A stretch of 64,000 bases of DNA. Origin: Tragulus kanchil. Its lineage: Eukaryota > Chordata > Mammalia > Artiodactyla > Tragulidae. A model generated the notes under the pieces. The model was given only the letters and a program-made list of their open reading frames with translations. It had not been told where the DNA came from and ran no database searches. The stretch is from assembly GCA_022376925.1 (NCBI GenBank), contig JAIOJX010000032.1, positions 172,137,979 to 172,201,978 of the forward strand, written 5' to 3'. This document shows positions 22,270 to 34,544 of the stretch, piece by piece. Every line of letters starts with the position of its first letter. Positions within the stretch are counted from its first letter, which is position 1. Position numbers and translations under genes: made by a program.

Positions 22270-22490
22270 GGATGGACGTCACACACACTACCGCATGTGC
22301 GACAGGTGACCAGCAAGGACCTGCCGTCCAGCGCAGGGAACGTGGCTCGATCCTCTGTGATAACCTGTGCGAGGAAAGAGTCTAAAAGAGAGAGACTACA
22401 TGTTTACGTACAACTGAATCGCTTTGGTGTCCACTTGAAACCAACAATATGGTAAATCCACGGGACACCAGTAAAAATTTTTAAAAGGAA
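22270..22490 (+). mobile_element. Ruminant L1 3' end, sense
   Basis: 'gtgaccagcaaggacctgcc', 'agcgcagggaacgtggctcg' and 'cgtacaactgaatcgctttg' are a diverged sense copy of the L1 3' region, ending 'ccagtaaaaatttttaaaag'. Its antisense relatives lie at 7985 and 63003. Confidence 0.65.
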
Positions 22491-23859
22491 ATAACAGGGA
22501 AAAAATGTAAATGCTATGCAAATTGTTATCATTCTCCCCCAAAGCGCCAGAGACCCTGTCTTGGGAAAGCTCGTCTGGTCTGTACTTGACTCAGGATGCT
22601 TCCCGTCTGAAGGCTTGAGACATTAAAGAGAGGGTGACGGTTACAAAAGCCTTCCCGAAGCCCTCCTGTCCAGAGGGCGCGGCTGGTGCGGGCCGAGGCT
22701 CAGAAAAGAAAGGCACAACGTTATCTTCAAAATGAGGGGAGGATCAGCCTTTCCTTTGATCATTCAGAAAGTATGTAGGACTGTATGCACGCTAAGACCT
22801 CCGTTAAGCAGGGAAATCCGAGTGGAAACCCACGCATAAATCCATATCCACACGCACACGGAAAAACAGGGCTGGAGAGAAATGCACATGCAGATGAAGG
22901 TATTACTTTATGAGTTGGGACTGTGTGTGCTTTATACCCCTTTCTTCCTTACATTTGTGACTGTTTTGCATATTTTCTGGAGTCAGCAAGTGTTGCTCAT
23001 ATAGTCAGAAAAGCATTGGTTTTAAAGGAAATCAAAAGAGCTTTTAAAGGAATTAAGTGCTGCAGAGACAGGATTCCAGCCCTAGATGTGGGGGCTTAAG
23101 TGAGATGAAGGCTTTCTTGGAACACAGGGGTGTGAGCGGTCTGGGTCCGCCATGGAGCGTATCTGTGAGGTTTGAGATGTGCTATCTGGTGGACGACTGC
23201 CAGCACTCCCAGCGTCCCTCTGGGAGGATGCAGGAGTCCTCGGAGAGACCGAGGCTCTGCTTACGAAACACTCGGGCTTCCTTCTCACCCACTGCTGGGG
23301 GCCGCCTCAGAATGCTGAGTGTCCAAATGTTTTCAGTGACTTTTATTTTCTCTGTTCATTTTCCACGTTTACTTCTACTAGTTTGGCCTGTCACTGTCAA
23401 ATCAGAAGACCCGTGGCACTGATGCAATCTCATCCTTCTTTTCATTGTGCGGCCCCTCCTCCTTTAGCGAGCTGCTTAAGAATGGGCGGTGTTGGAGGGG
23501 AGCGGAGAGAGCAGCGGGCAGGAGGGAGCTCTGCGCTCCTCGTCCACCTCTCACCTCCGTGGCTTTGAGGCATTACCTAACCTTGCTGAGCCTTGGTTTC
23601 TGTTTAATCAATCCTCTTCTTTATCATTGTTTAAAATACGTGACTCATAGGAAAACATATATGTCACGTGTATTTAAGGTGTAGAGTGATAACCATGAAC
23701 CGGTTAACGTGGGTCCTTCTCTATGCTGTCTGCCTGCCCTAGAGGTAAACTCCATCAGTTTCTTTACTCTTACTTAAAGAAAAAAAGGCCTCACTTGTGT
23801 ATTCACGCTTAAGTACGTGTTTATTTGCTTTTGGGTTCTAAAAATGCCATGTTGCTGCA
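22491..23859. other. Unassigned, single-copy-looking DNA
   Basis: No repeat that I can name and no supported gene. Open frames at 23057-23422 and 23179-23568 (plus) overlap in different frames and have no recognisable domain, splice context or start signal. Confidence 0.45.
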
Positions 23860-24401
23860 TGTAGCTGTAGTTTGTTTATCATCATTGATACATAATATCC
23901 TGCCGTGAGGGATGCTTCACTCCGTTTTTCCTGTGGATACACCTCGTAGTGAGACTGTCAGGTCCTTAGGTATGTGAATGATCAGCTTTCGAAAATGATG
24001 ATGAATTGTTTTCCAACATACCTGTTTCAGTCCATACTCCTGGCAATGCGTGAGGGCATCTGTCTGTCTGTGCCCTCGCCAGCGCTCGGTGCAGTCCGAC
24101 GTCTACATTTTTGCCGACAGAGTGTGAAGTGGTGGCTTATCAAAGTGAGCCTGATGTGCATTTTCTGATCGTTAATGAAATTGAGCTCCTTTTCATGAAT
24201 ATGTTGGGATTTGTGCTTCTTCCGTAAAATGCCAATTAACATACTTTACCTGGTTTTTGCTTAGACTTTTGGTTTTATTTCCTTTTGCCTTGAAGGAGTG
24301 TTCCTTAAAGACCAATTCTCTGTTCTTTAGAGGACAGTGTGTCCCAAACATTATGTACCAGTTGGTGGCTTTCATTTTTACTATTTTATGGTAACTTTAA
24401 A

Positions 24402-24533
24402 AAAATACTTATTTATTTGGCTGTGCCCAGTCTTGGTTGCAGCATGTGGAATCTAGTTCCCTGATGGGGATCAAATACGTGACCTCTGCACTGGGAGCGC
24501 AGTCTCAGCCACTGGACCGCCAAGGACGTCCCT
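24402..24533 (-). mobile_element. CHR-type SINE, antisense
   Basis: 'ttggctgtgcccagtcttgg', 'gcatgtggaatctagttccc' and 'ggaccgccaaggacgtccc' are the antisense body and head of a CHR-2-like SINE. Repeated at 25532-25663 by tandem duplication 6. Confidence 0.75.
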
Positions 24534-25531
24534 TATGGCAACATTTGGCGAACATAAATTATTAACTGTAATAACTTAAATTTTATTAATATTTTATTTT
24601 ATGTTAGTACTTTTGGTGTCTTAATAAATACTTTCTTACACTAAGATAAAAATATTGTTTTTTATTTTCTTCTTAGAGTTTTTTGGTTTTCCATATTTCA
24701 CCCTTTAATCTATGGAGGATTGACTTTTGTTAATGGTTTAAGTTGGAGGTTGAATTTCATTTTCCCCCATCTGAACAGCTATTGGCGGCAGCATCTTTGG
24801 CTATGTGGTTCTTCCTGCCTCCACTGACCTGCAGAGCTGCCTTTCTTCCATCTCAGAGTTCAACCTGTGTGGGGGTCGGTTAGAGGCGCTGTGTTCTGTT
24901 CTGGCGCCGTTTTGTTTCTCTCTGCACCAATATCACACTGCTGTATTTGCTTGACTCTATAAACAACCACAACACATCAGGACACATCTAGCTCGTTCTT
25001 GAAAAGCACCTTATTCCTTTGCTTTTCTCTAGACGTTTTAGGATCAGCTTCACTCGTTTTCCTGTGGATACACCTCGTAGTGAGACTGTCAGGTCCTTAG
25101 GTATGTGAATGATCAGCTTTCGAAAATGATGATGAATTGTTTTCCAACATACCTGTTTCAGTCCATACTCCTGGCAATGCGTGAGGGCATCTGTCTGTCT
25201 GTGCCCTCGCCAGCGCTCGGTGCAGTCCGACGTCTACATTTTTGCCGACAGAGTGTGAAGTGGTGGCTTATCAAAGTGAGCCTGATGTGCATTTTCTGAT
25301 CGTTAATGAAATTGAGCTCCTTTTCATGAATATGTTGGGATTTGTGCTTCTTCCGTAAAATGCCAATTAACATACTTTACCTGGTTTTGCTTAGACTTTT
25401 GGTTTTATTTCCTTTTGCCTTGAAGGAGTGTTCCTTAAAGACCAATTCTCTGTTCTTTAGAGGACAGTGTGTCCCAAACATTATGTACCAGTTGGTGGCT
25501 TTCATTTTTACTATTTTATGGTAACTTTAAA

Positions 25532-25663
25532 AAAATACTTATTTATTTGGCTGTGCCCAGTCTTGGTTGCAGCATGTGGAATCTAGTTCCCTGATGGGGA
25601 TCAAATACGTGACCTCTGCACTGGGAGCGCAGTCTCAGCCACTGGACCGCCAAGGACGTCCCT
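25532..25663 (-). mobile_element. CHR-type SINE (copy 2 of duplication 6)
   Basis: Same insertion as 24402-24533. Confidence 0.75.
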
Positions 25664-26570
25664 TATGGCAACATTTGGCGAACATAAATTATTAACTGTA
25701 ATAACTTAAATTTTATTAATATTTTATTTTATGTTAGTACTTTTGGTGTCTTAATAAATACTTTCTTACACTAAGATAAAAATATTGTTTTTTATTTTCT
25801 TCTTAGAGTTTTTTGGTTTTCCATATTTCACCCTTTAATCTATGGAGGATTGACTTTTGTTAATGGTTTAAGTTGGAGGTTGAATTTCATTTTCCCCCAT
25901 CTGAACAGCTATTGGCGGCAGCATCTTTGGCTATGTGGTTCTTCCTGCCTCCACTGACCTGCAGAGCTGCCTTTCTTCCATCTCAGAGTTCAACCTGTGT
26001 GGGGGTCGGTTAGAGGCGCTGTGTTCTGTTCTGGCGCCGTTTTGTTTCTCTCTGCACCAATATCACACTGCTGTATTTGCTTGACTCTATAAACAACCAC
26101 AACACATCAGGACACATCTAGCTCGTTCTTGAAAAGCACCTTATTCCTTTGCTTTTCTCTAGACATTTTAGGATCAGCTTGTCAATCTCATGAAAAGCCC
26201 AGTTGAAGCTGTGATTGGAACTGCAGCCCGCCTTTCAGGAAAGACTGACATCTCCATGATGTGGAATGTTTCTATCCATGAACATGGACTGTCTCTCCCT
26301 TTACTCAAGCACTCATTCATCAGTTTCAGCAGAGTTCAAAAACTCTGGAGTTCCGTAGATGTTAACGTGTACAGATAACATCCGTTTCTGATTAGATTCG
26401 TTCCTGGATGCCTTCTGACTTTGGTCACTATTGTAAAAGGTGTCTTTCTTTTTATTAATTGACTCCAAGTGTTTGCGGATGGTGTATACTAATGCAGTTC
26501 ATATTTGTTGATAGCCAGCACCTTGCTAAACTTACTACTCTAATAATATTTTATTTCAGTTCTTCTGAGA

Positions 26571-27550
26571 CTCCATGCAAAGTACTATCTCATTTTCTTT
26601 ATTTAAAAATAGATATGATGATGATCATACTAATTCACCTGTTTATAACTTACACAAGTCATACGTGTAACATGCTTAGAATTCTGAGCCATGTGTATTG
26701 TTCCCATTATTCTCAAAGTAATGCTTTTATTGCTTTTTATGAAAAATTTACATGTACCTTATAAAAACCAAAGAAATACAGAGACTGCAAATAGAAAACC
26801 AGCACATCGCTCAGAAACACGTAGGGCAATATTTGCTGAACCTCATGCCAGATTTTTCTAGATAGACAAGATGAAATACTTATTATAAAAGTAATATCAT
26901 TTTTTCATGATTAAAAATATTCAATTTTAATTTGATTTGACTTTTAAAAACAGGGAAGAAAATCTGATGGCATGGCGGAACTTTAATTTCCTCACCACAA
27001 GAGATCTCAATCTTTAATGATCTTACTTAAGAAAAAATTTTTAAGAAACGATTAATAGGTGAGTCATCAGGCTGTTTTTCAAGCATATGTTTTGCTTTTC
27101 TGCAGCAGGTCCTGACTCCCCACTGTAAAAACAGGGTGAGTGGTCTCTCACACAGCTCCACCCCTCCTTTTCTGTATACCTATTTTTGTTACATCTAATT
27201 TCTATTTGGTTATATGTGCTTAAAGGATACATTGTTCCATTTTAGTCCTAGTTGTGAGTGTTTGCATCACCAACCAGCAGTGCTTTTGCCCTATGGCCAG
27301 AGTTCTTTGTTTTGGCTTCTCTTTTGTTGGCGTGAATTTCTTGTCCAATGTTTCTTTCAAGAAGGATTTCTTGGGTTTTTATTACTGAACTCTTCTGTAT
27401 TTGAGAATGTCTGACTTTTCTTCCTGAAGGACCATTTGGCAATCACTTTTTCCATCTGAGCCCTTGTAGGCGTTGCTCTTTGGATGATTGTAAAGTTAAT
27501 GTGTGTGGGGTTTTTTTCCCTCTTGTAGTTTATGTGCTTTTCCCCCAGTT
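26571..27550. other. Unassigned AT-rich DNA
   Basis: AT-rich with no repeat boundary that I can defend. No supported gene. Confidence 0.45.
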
Positions 27551-27575
27551 GCATGCTTAAAGAATTAATTCTTTA

Positions 27576-27763
27576 ATGCTAGTGGTAAAGAACCTGCCTG
27601 CCAGTGCAGGAGACATAAGAGATGTGGGTTTGATCCAATCCCCTGGAGGAGGGCATGGTAACCCACTCCAGTATTCTTGCCTGGAGAATCCCATGGACAG
27701 CCCTGGGGGGCTGCAGTCCGTGGAGTCACAAAGAGTCAGACACAGCTGAAGCAGCTTAGCACA
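27576..27763 (+). mobile_element. Bov-tA SINE with target-site duplication
   Basis: Truncated head ('tgctagtggtaaagaacctg') and full body ('taacccactccagtattctt' to 'gtcagacacagctgaagcag'). The flanking words at 27551-27576 ('gcatgcttaaagaattaatt' then 'ctttaa') and 27764-27789 ('gcatgctcaaagagttaatt' then 'ctttaa') differ at two positions and look like a target-site duplication. Confidence 0.92.
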
Positions 27764-27799
27764 GCATGCTCAAAGAGTTAATTCTTTAACACTTATGTT

Positions 27800-27968
27800 T
27801 AGGGATTTCCCTGGGGTCCAGTGGTGAGGACTTCGCCTTCCAATGCAGGGAGTGCAGCTTCACTCTCTGATCTGGGAGCTAAGATTCCCACATACCTCCC
27901 AGCCAAAAAAACCAAAACATAAAACAGAAGCAATATTGTAACAAAATAAATAATAAAGACTTTAAAAA
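27800..27968 (+). mobile_element. CHR-type SINE
   Basis: 'agggatttccctggggtcca', 'tgaggacttcgccttccaat', then a tail 'aaccaaaacataaaacagaa'. It resembles the element at 5158-5322. Confidence 0.78.
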
Positions 27969-27970
27969 TC

Positions 27971-28140
27971 CGTTCAGTTCCGTTGCTCAGTCGTGTCTGA
28001 CCCTTTGCGACCCCGTGCACTGCAGCCCACCAGGCTTCCCTGTCCTTCGCCATCTCCCAAAGCTTGCTCGAGCTCATGCCCATTAACCCAGTGATGCCAT
28101 CCAGCCTTCTCGTCCTCTGTTGAGCCCTTCTGCTTCTGCC
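27971..28140 (-). mobile_element. BovB LINE 3' end, antisense
   Basis: 'cagttccgttgctcagtcgt', 'gcagcccaccaggcttccct' and 'aacccagtgatgccatccag' are the antisense BovB 3' terminus; it breaks off at about 28140. Repeated, with an 8-base loss, at 29063-29220. Confidence 0.88.
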
Positions 28141-28645
28141 TTATATTTTCCCCACATCAGGGTCTTTAAAAATGGTGCAGGTCAAAGAAATATTAAGAAA
28201 ATGGATGTTTAATTCATCTTTTTTGTATCAAGAAATAATCTTTTTTCCTGGTACACGTGTGTTCTTTCAACAGGTATGTCCACTTCTTTATTCATTTTGG
28301 GAAAAATTTCATGTGCTGTATCTTGGAGTGGCTTCTTCAGTTCCGCTGGCCACCTTGGGGACATGTTTCCTTCCTCTGGAACACAATGCGTGGCCTCTGT
28401 GTTCACCATCCTCCCCTGGGTTACCTTTATCCTTTTCCCTTCGCACGTTCTGCGCCTGCCTCGGATATTAGCTCCCTGTCATCTGATTTTTAGCCATGTC
28501 TAGTCTCTTCTTGAGTGTGGTCTATGTATTAGATCTATAAATCATCTCTGTGTTTGGTTCCTTGGCTGGGAAATATTATTCCTTGATTTTCTAATCTCAC
28601 TTTTTGGTTTTTGTGTAGTTGCACTCGTTTTTAAATATACGTTTA

Positions 28646-28778
28646 GGGACTCCCTTGGTGGGCCAGTGGTTAAGACTGTCCGCTCCCATTGCAAGTGGTA
28701 TGGGTTCAATGCCTGGTTGGGGAGCTAAGAGCCTGCATGTCACGCAGCACAGCCTAAATACATAAATACATAAAAGAT
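28646..28778 (+). mobile_element. CHR-type SINE
   Basis: 'agggactcccttggtgggcc', 'agtggttaagactgtccgct', and tail 'taaatacataaatacataaa'. The same insertion recurs at 29726-29858 through tandem duplication 7. Confidence 0.77.
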
Positions 28779-29062
28779 ATATTTCGTGTGCAAAACTCAC
28801 AGGGCGTCTGATTCTGTGTCTCAGGCCGTGTTTCCTTCTAGACTGTGTCCTTCAAGTGTGTCGCACGCGTCCCTCCTCCCTCGTTGGTCTCTGCTCCTGC
28901 CCACTTCCTTTCCTCAGACTGTCTTTGCTTGTGGCCCCACCCTTCTTTCTGTCTCTCATCAGAGGCTGCTCGGTCCGCCCTTCCTGTTCGGGTGATACAT
29001 CCTCCCATTCTAGCTGGGACTCGTTTGTCTTTCCCTCTCTGAAGTGGGCGGTCAACCCTCAG

Positions 29063-29220
29063 CAGTTCCGTTGCTCAGTCGTGTCTGACCTTCCCGTGCA
29101 CTGCAGCCCACCAGGCTTCCTGTCCTTCGCCATCTCCCAAAGCTTGCTCGAGCTCATGCCCATTAACCCAGTGATGCCATCCAGCCTTCTCGTCCTCTGT
29201 TGAGCCCTTCTGCTTCTGCC
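29063..29220 (-). mobile_element. BovB LINE 3' end (copy 2 of duplication 7)
   Basis: Same fragment as 27971-28140, with a short deletion next to the duplication junction. Confidence 0.87.
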
Positions 29221-29725
29221 TTATATTTTCCCCACATCAGGGTCTTTAAAAATGGTGCAGGTCAAAGAAATATTAAGAAAATGGATGTTTAATTCATCTT
29301 TTTTGTATCAAGAAATAATCTTTTTTCCTGGTACACGTGTGTTCTTTCAACAGGTATGTCCACTTCTTTATTCATTTTGGGAAAAATTTCATGTGCTGTA
29401 TCTTGGAGTGGCTTCTTCAGTTCCGCTGGCCACCTTGGGGACATGTTTCCTTCCTCTGGAACACAATGCGTGGCCTCTGTGTTCACCATCCTCCCCTGGG
29501 TTACCTTTATCCTTTTCCCTTCGCACGTTCTGCGCCTGCCTCGGATATTAGCTCCCTGTCATCTGATTTTTAGCCATGTCTAGTCTCTTCTTGAGTGTGG
29601 TCTATGTATTAGATCTATAAATCATCTCTGTGTTTGGTTCCTTGGCTGGGAAATATTATTCCTTGATTTTCTAATCTCACTTTTTGGTTTTTGTGTAGTT
29701 GCACTCGTTTTTAAATATACGTTTA

Positions 29726-29858
29726 GGGACTCCCTTGGTGGGCCAGTGGTTAAGACTGTCCGCTCCCATTGCAAGTGGTATGGGTTCAATGCCTGGTTGG
29801 GGAGCTAAGAGCCTGCATGTCACGCAGCACAGCCTAAATACATAAATACATAAAAGAT
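29726..29858 (+). mobile_element. CHR-type SINE (copy 2 of duplication 7)
   Basis: Same insertion as 28646-28778. Confidence 0.77.
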
Positions 29859-30144
29859 ATATTTCGTGTGCAAAACTCACAGGGCGTCTGATTCTGTGTC
29901 TCAGGCCGTGTTTCCTTCTAGACTGTGTCCTTCAAGTGTGTCGCACGCGTCCCTCCTCCCTCGTTGGTCTCTGCTCCTGCCCACTTCCTTTCCTCAGACT
30001 GTCTTTGCTTGTGGCCCCACCCTTCTTTCTGTCTCTCATCAGAGGCTGCTCGGTCCGCCCTTCCTGTTCGGGTGATACATCCTCCCATTCTAGCTGGGAC
30101 TCGTTTGTCTTTCCCTCTCTGAAGTGGGCGGTCAACCCTCAGCA

Positions 30145-31256
30145 TCCTTGGGACACTGGTTCCAGGAGCCCCCTGGACACCCCATCCCTTGTGTGCTCAA
30201 GTCCTTTACGTACAATGGAGCAGCAAGGTGAACAGCTTGCCCACTGAACCTGGAGTTTTCTTCGCCCCAGATGCACCCAGGCGGGGTCAGGCGCTCACAC
30301 TGGTTGACTCTGCAGATGTGAGTACCATGGATACGAAGCCCACAGAGAGGGAGCCCGCAGACAGGGTGAATGGGCTACACTTTGAAGCTCTGTGTCCCTC
30401 TGAGGTTTCCTGACATCTGAGCTTGTGAGCAGTGAGAGGGCAACAAGCGGTACACTGCCAAGACTGAGTGCCGTTGGCACAAAGAGCCCCAGCTCTGACA
30501 CCTTCCCTGCATGTTCTGTCCCAGGGCCCACGGACCCGGCCAGGGCACGTGCTTCCTCCCACGGGCACCAGACGGTTGGTCCAGCTCAGCACAGGGAGCC
30601 AGTAGGGTTACCAGATAAAGTGCAGGATGCCCAGGGAAATGTGAATTTGAGATTAGCCATGAAGAATTGTTTAATATAATCATAAATGGGATGCTCGGGC
30701 ACACTTTAGTGCTCTAACTCTGGCAACCCCATGCTCTGGAAAGCATCTTTCCCCCTGCTGAGCTCCTTCTAGTACGCAGAGACTTCTGCTCTTGAGGGTT
30801 TTAGCTTCACTTTTTGCCTGGTGGCTGTGCCCTCCTTCCCCACAGACCCTGTTGCAGGAGCCATGTGAGAATTCTCAGCATTAATCCTCAGCCTTAATAT
30901 CTTTCCTCGGAAAAGCTTCCCGGGGTGAAGGGTGGGGTCAGAAAGCCCACGTGTTGTGCCAAACTGGAATCTCCTGCCTTTCTCCTGGCTGCCCTTTCCA
31001 GTGTTTCTGGCACGGGCAGTGATTGCTGGTGAGTTCTGTTTTTATGATGTTTTTTTCAATCTTTTGGGTATTGGAATACAGCAAGTCAGTGAAATTACTT
31101 TATTTTGCCATCTTTGCCCAGAAGTAGTAGTGCTCCGTTTAAGTGTTTTGGGGTTGGTTTATTTATTTGTTTATTTATTTATTTTTTGCTTTTATTTTTG
31201 AATAAATGTCATTTCACTTCTTTTTAAAATATTTCTTTCTTTCTTTGACTGCACTT
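30145..31256. other. Mostly unassigned DNA with one old repeat
   Basis: At 30603-30712 lies a diverged relative of the repeat at 284-435 ('ataaagtgcaggatgcccag'). A T-rich (TTTA)n-like stretch is at 31158-31200. Nothing else is assignable. Confidence 0.4.
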
Positions 31257-31434
31257 GCCTTCCCAGGTGGCTCAGTGGTAAAGAACCCACCTGCCATTGC
31301 AAGAGATGCAAGTTCGATTCCCAGGTCGGGAAGATCCCCTGGAGGAGGAAATGGCAGCCCACTCCAGTGTCCTGCCTGGAGAATCCCATGGGCAGGGGTG
31401 TGTGTCCTTGGGGTTGCAAAGAGCGGGGACACAG
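31257..31434 (+). mobile_element. Bov-tA SINE
   Basis: Plus copy from 'gccttcccaggtggctcagt' to 'gttgcaaagagcggggacac', with the expected B box 'gttcgattcccaggtcggga'. The 3' end is worn and runs into a CHR remnant. Confidence 0.9.
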
Positions 31435-31449
31435 CTTTGTGGGAGAAGG

Positions 31450-31556
31450 CATGCAATGGTCTTCGCTGTGGCATGTGGGATCTAGTTCCCCGACCAGGGG
31501 TTGAACCTGCATTGGGAGCATGGGGTCTCATCGGCAGGACCACCAGGGAAGTTCTG
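31450..31556 (-). mobile_element. CHR-type SINE remnant, antisense
   Basis: 'tggtcttcgctgtggcatgt', 'gggatctagttccccgacca' and 'gcaggaccaccagggaagtt' are the antisense head region. Repeated at 32524-32630. Confidence 0.77.
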
Positions 31557-32523
31557 CCCCCTCTAACTGTGCATTTATCTGACTACTTCGTGAGGGTTTA
31601 CCTTGCATCCTGTGCCCCTGAGGGAGAGGCAGTGATCCGGGAGGTCTCGCTCGTGTGACGAGGCTGACAGACGCCGGGAAGGATGCACACGTTGTCACAC
31701 TTCTCATCTCTCCAGTAGCCTGAGAGCCCCTTCAAGGCAGGAAGGGGACACGGGGCCCCTCCATTCTCACGAGGAGGTGCCCCAAATGCTCATTGTCACA
31801 CAGATGGTGGAACAGCGCCTGAGACGCAGGGTTGCAAGAGTAAAGGAGGATCTCTGGGTTTGGTAAGATGTGAGGGGACAAGGACATCAGGGCCCCTATG
31901 CCGCGACGGCCAACGCGTCGTGGGCGCACACGGATGGACACACTGGCCCTGCCCGCCGGGGAATGGGGATGGAACCCGTCCATAACTGAGCGTCCCAGCT
32001 CGGGTTTCACTTCTGTTACCATAACCAGATGCTCGCTGAGTGGATGGGTTCTAGGAACAAACCATCAAGACAACGCTGCAGAGGTAGGAAACGTGTCCCA
32101 GGCAGTGGGACTCAGGACTCAATGAGACCTAGTGGGTTTCCACGGAATTTATCATCAGACCGGGGGAGGGAGGAGAGTCAAGCAAGCCTGTGGGCGCAGC
32201 GGGGCTCAGGGCGTCAGAGATAGCTGGACGGGCGCTGGACGGCCAGCCAGGAGGACGCCGCAGGAGGGGCAGACAGCGCCGCGTGGAGGAGATGCCCGAG
32301 TGGCTTCCAGGGCCTCTCAGCGCTGGCTAAGGGAGGAATGCTGCAGGGGGGAAAGACGCAGAGGTGTGACCCGCAGGGTCTGTTCCTGGAGCAGTCGGTG
32401 GGGCCTGGGGGAAGCAGGGGGGAGGGGCTGTGAGTCTGCAGGCCATGCTGAGGGCTTGGACGGAAGTCAGCATAGGGTCCTGGACAGGATGGGCATGGCT
32501 GGCGGGATCTTTGTGGGAGAAGG

Positions 32524-32630
32524 CATGCAATGGTCTTCGCTGTGGCATGTGGGATCTAGTTCCCCGACCAGGGGTTGAACCTGCATTGGGAGCATGGGGT
32601 CTCATCGGCAGGACCACCAGGGAAGTTCTG
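32524..32630 (-). mobile_element. CHR-type SINE remnant (copy 2 of duplication 8)
   Basis: Same insertion as 31450-31556. Confidence 0.77.
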
Positions 32631-33593
32631 CCCCCTCTAACTGTGCATTTATCTGACTACTTCGTGAGGGTTTACCTTGCATCCTGTGCCCCTGAGGGAG
32701 AGGCAGTGATCCGGGAGGTCTCGCTCGTGTGACGAGGCTGACAGACGCCGGGAAGGATGCACACGTTGTCACACTTCTCATCTCTCCAGTAGCCTGAGAG
32801 CCCCTTCAAGGCAGGAAGGGGACACGGGGCCCCTCCATTCTCACGAGGAGGTGCCCCAAATGCTCATTGTCACACAGATGGTGGAACAGCGCCTGAGACG
32901 CAGGGTTGCAAGAGTAAAGGAGGATCTCTGGGTTTGGTAAGATGTGAGGGGACAAGGACATCAGGGCCCCTATGCCGCGACGGCCAACGCGTCGTGGGCG
33001 CACACGGATGGACACACTGGCCCTGCCCGCCGGGGAATGGGGATGGAACCCGTCCATAACTGAGCGTCCCAGCTCGGGTTTCACTTCTGTTACCATAACC
33101 AGATGCTCGCTGAGTGGATGGGTTCTAGGAACAAACCATCAAGACAACGCTGCAGAGGTAGGAAACGTGTCCCAGGCAGTGGGACTCAGGACTCAATGAG
33201 ACCTAGTGGGTTTCCACGGAATTTATCATCAGACCGGGGGAGGGAGGAGAGTCAAGCAAGCCTGTGGGCGCAGCGGGGCTCAGGGGGTCAGAGATAGCTG
33301 GACGGGCGCTGGACGGCCAGCCAGGAGGACGCCGCAGGAGGGGCAGACAGCGCCGCGTGGAGGAGATGCCCGAGTGGCTTCCAGGGCCTCTCAGCGCTGG
33401 CTAAGGGAGGAATGCTGCAGGGGGGAAAGACGCAGAGGTGTGACCCGCAGGGTCTGTTCCTGGAGCAGTCGGTGGGGCCTGGGGGAAGCAGGGGAGGGAG
33501 GGGGGCTGTGAGTCTGCAGGCCATGCTGAGGGCTTGGACGGAAGTCAGCATAGGGTCCTGGACAGGATGGGCATGGCTGGCGGGATCTTTGTG

Positions 33594-34500
33594 CCGCTGC
33601 CTCCTTGAGAGAGGGTTCCCAGGTTTGCCCAGAATAACTGGGCTCACACCACGTTCCCGCTAACCGCTAAACATTCGGGGAAACATGAGCAATTCTGTAG
33701 CTAAATTCCTGTCCAGCCGGAAAAGCTGTTGCCCCAGCTTTTGGGGTTGAAGGAGGAGAAGGCGAAGAGGAGAAGTCAGCCCTCGCTTATCTGGACAACA
33801 CCCTCCCTGACCTTTCTGCCTCTGTGAGTCAGCAAGCATAAGCGGCTAGTCTGTTTATAGATAGGCAATTTGTCCTTTCAGTTCTGGTAACTCCAGAATC
33901 ATCCAAAACACTCTTGATTTTTCTTCTCTACTTTTGTTAATCGCTAACTGGAAACACACTGTCAGAATTCTCTTTGTAGATACATAAGATGGCATGATTT
34001 TCTCCAAAAATGAGTTCCAGGAAGAAAGCTTGTGAGCCTTGCTGTCTCTGGGTGAGGTCCACCCTGAAAAGTCGCTGGGGAAGATGTCAGGGCCTGTCCC
34101 AGGCGAGTGCAAGTGAATGGTGTGGACTGAGAAGGTGCATGTTTGGAGCAGGTGTCCACATCCCGTGGACAAGCACTTCACCAGGATGCTCTGCTCTGCA
34201 CTATGCTGAAGGTGGGACAGAGGCTTTGGTCCTTGAGCCCTGGGAGCTTCTGGTCTAAAAGCGGACAGGAACTAAATATGCGTGTCGGTCGTGAGATTGC
34301 AAGTGACAGCCAGCATGCCCAGTACCGTCTGTTGCCTACAGCACGCCTTGCCTGGGGTGGAAAGAGGACTCTGCTCTTTCCTTTTGGAATCCTGGGATTC
34401 TGCGATGCAGTGGGCAGGGGCCAGGGCCATCAAAACCAGAGCCCCCACCATAAACTCCTGCTGCGTCATGCAGTCTTAGCTCTGAAGTATTAAACCTACT
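33594..34500. other. Unassigned non-coding DNA
   Basis: No repeat or gene that I recognise. Frames at 34143-34493 and 34010-34258 overlap on the same strand and show no domain. The body of tandem duplication 8 (31560-32508) is likewise unassigned and rather CpG-rich at 32190-32300. Confidence 0.4.
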
Positions 34501-34544
34501 TTGAAATAACAAAGAAGAAATCTGAAACAGTACATAGTGCATGT

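Larger units (their letters stand above)
23914..26180. repeat. Tandem duplication 6 (about 1131-base unit)
   Basis: Copy 1 is 23914-25050 and copy 2 is 25047-26180, sharing 'gctt' at the junction. Both begin 'gcttcactc' and end 'aggatcagctt'. Differences: 'cactccgtttttcc' against 'cactcgttttcc' at the left of copy 2, 'ctggtttttgc' against 'ctggttttgc', and 'agacgtttta' (right end of copy 1) against 'agacatttta'. Confidence 0.95.
23860..26570 (-). mobile_element. Old L1, antisense, with a CHR insertion
   Basis: 'tttgccgacagagtgtgaag', 'tgcattttctgatcgttaat', 'atatttcaccctttaatcta', 'ttttaggatcagcttgtcaa' and 'tatccatgaacatggactgt' match, in order, the antisense of an old L1M-type element. It is interrupted by a CHR-like SINE and inflated by tandem duplication 6. 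All frames are shadows of non-coding remnants. Confidence 0.7.
27975..30144. repeat. Tandem duplication 7 (about 1080-base unit)
   Basis: Copy 1 is 27975-29062 and copy 2 is 29063-30144. Both begin 'cagttccgttgctcag' and end 'gcggtcaaccctcagca'. Copy 2 lost about 8 bases near its left end ('gtctgaccttcccgtg' against 'gtctgaccctttgcgacccc'), moving the offset from 1088 to 1080. The rest appears identical. Confidence 0.95.
31435..33593. repeat. Tandem duplication 8 (about 1074-base unit)
   Basis: Copy 1 is 31435-32508 and copy 2 is 32509-33593. Both begin 'ctttgtgggagaaggcatgc' in copy 2's first bases and end 'ctggcgggat'. A G-rich run near the right end of copy 1 ('gcaggggggaggggctg') is longer in copy 2 ('gcaggggagggaggggggct'), and 'cagggcgtcag' in copy 1 reads 'cagggggtcag' in copy 2. 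Confidence 0.95.
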
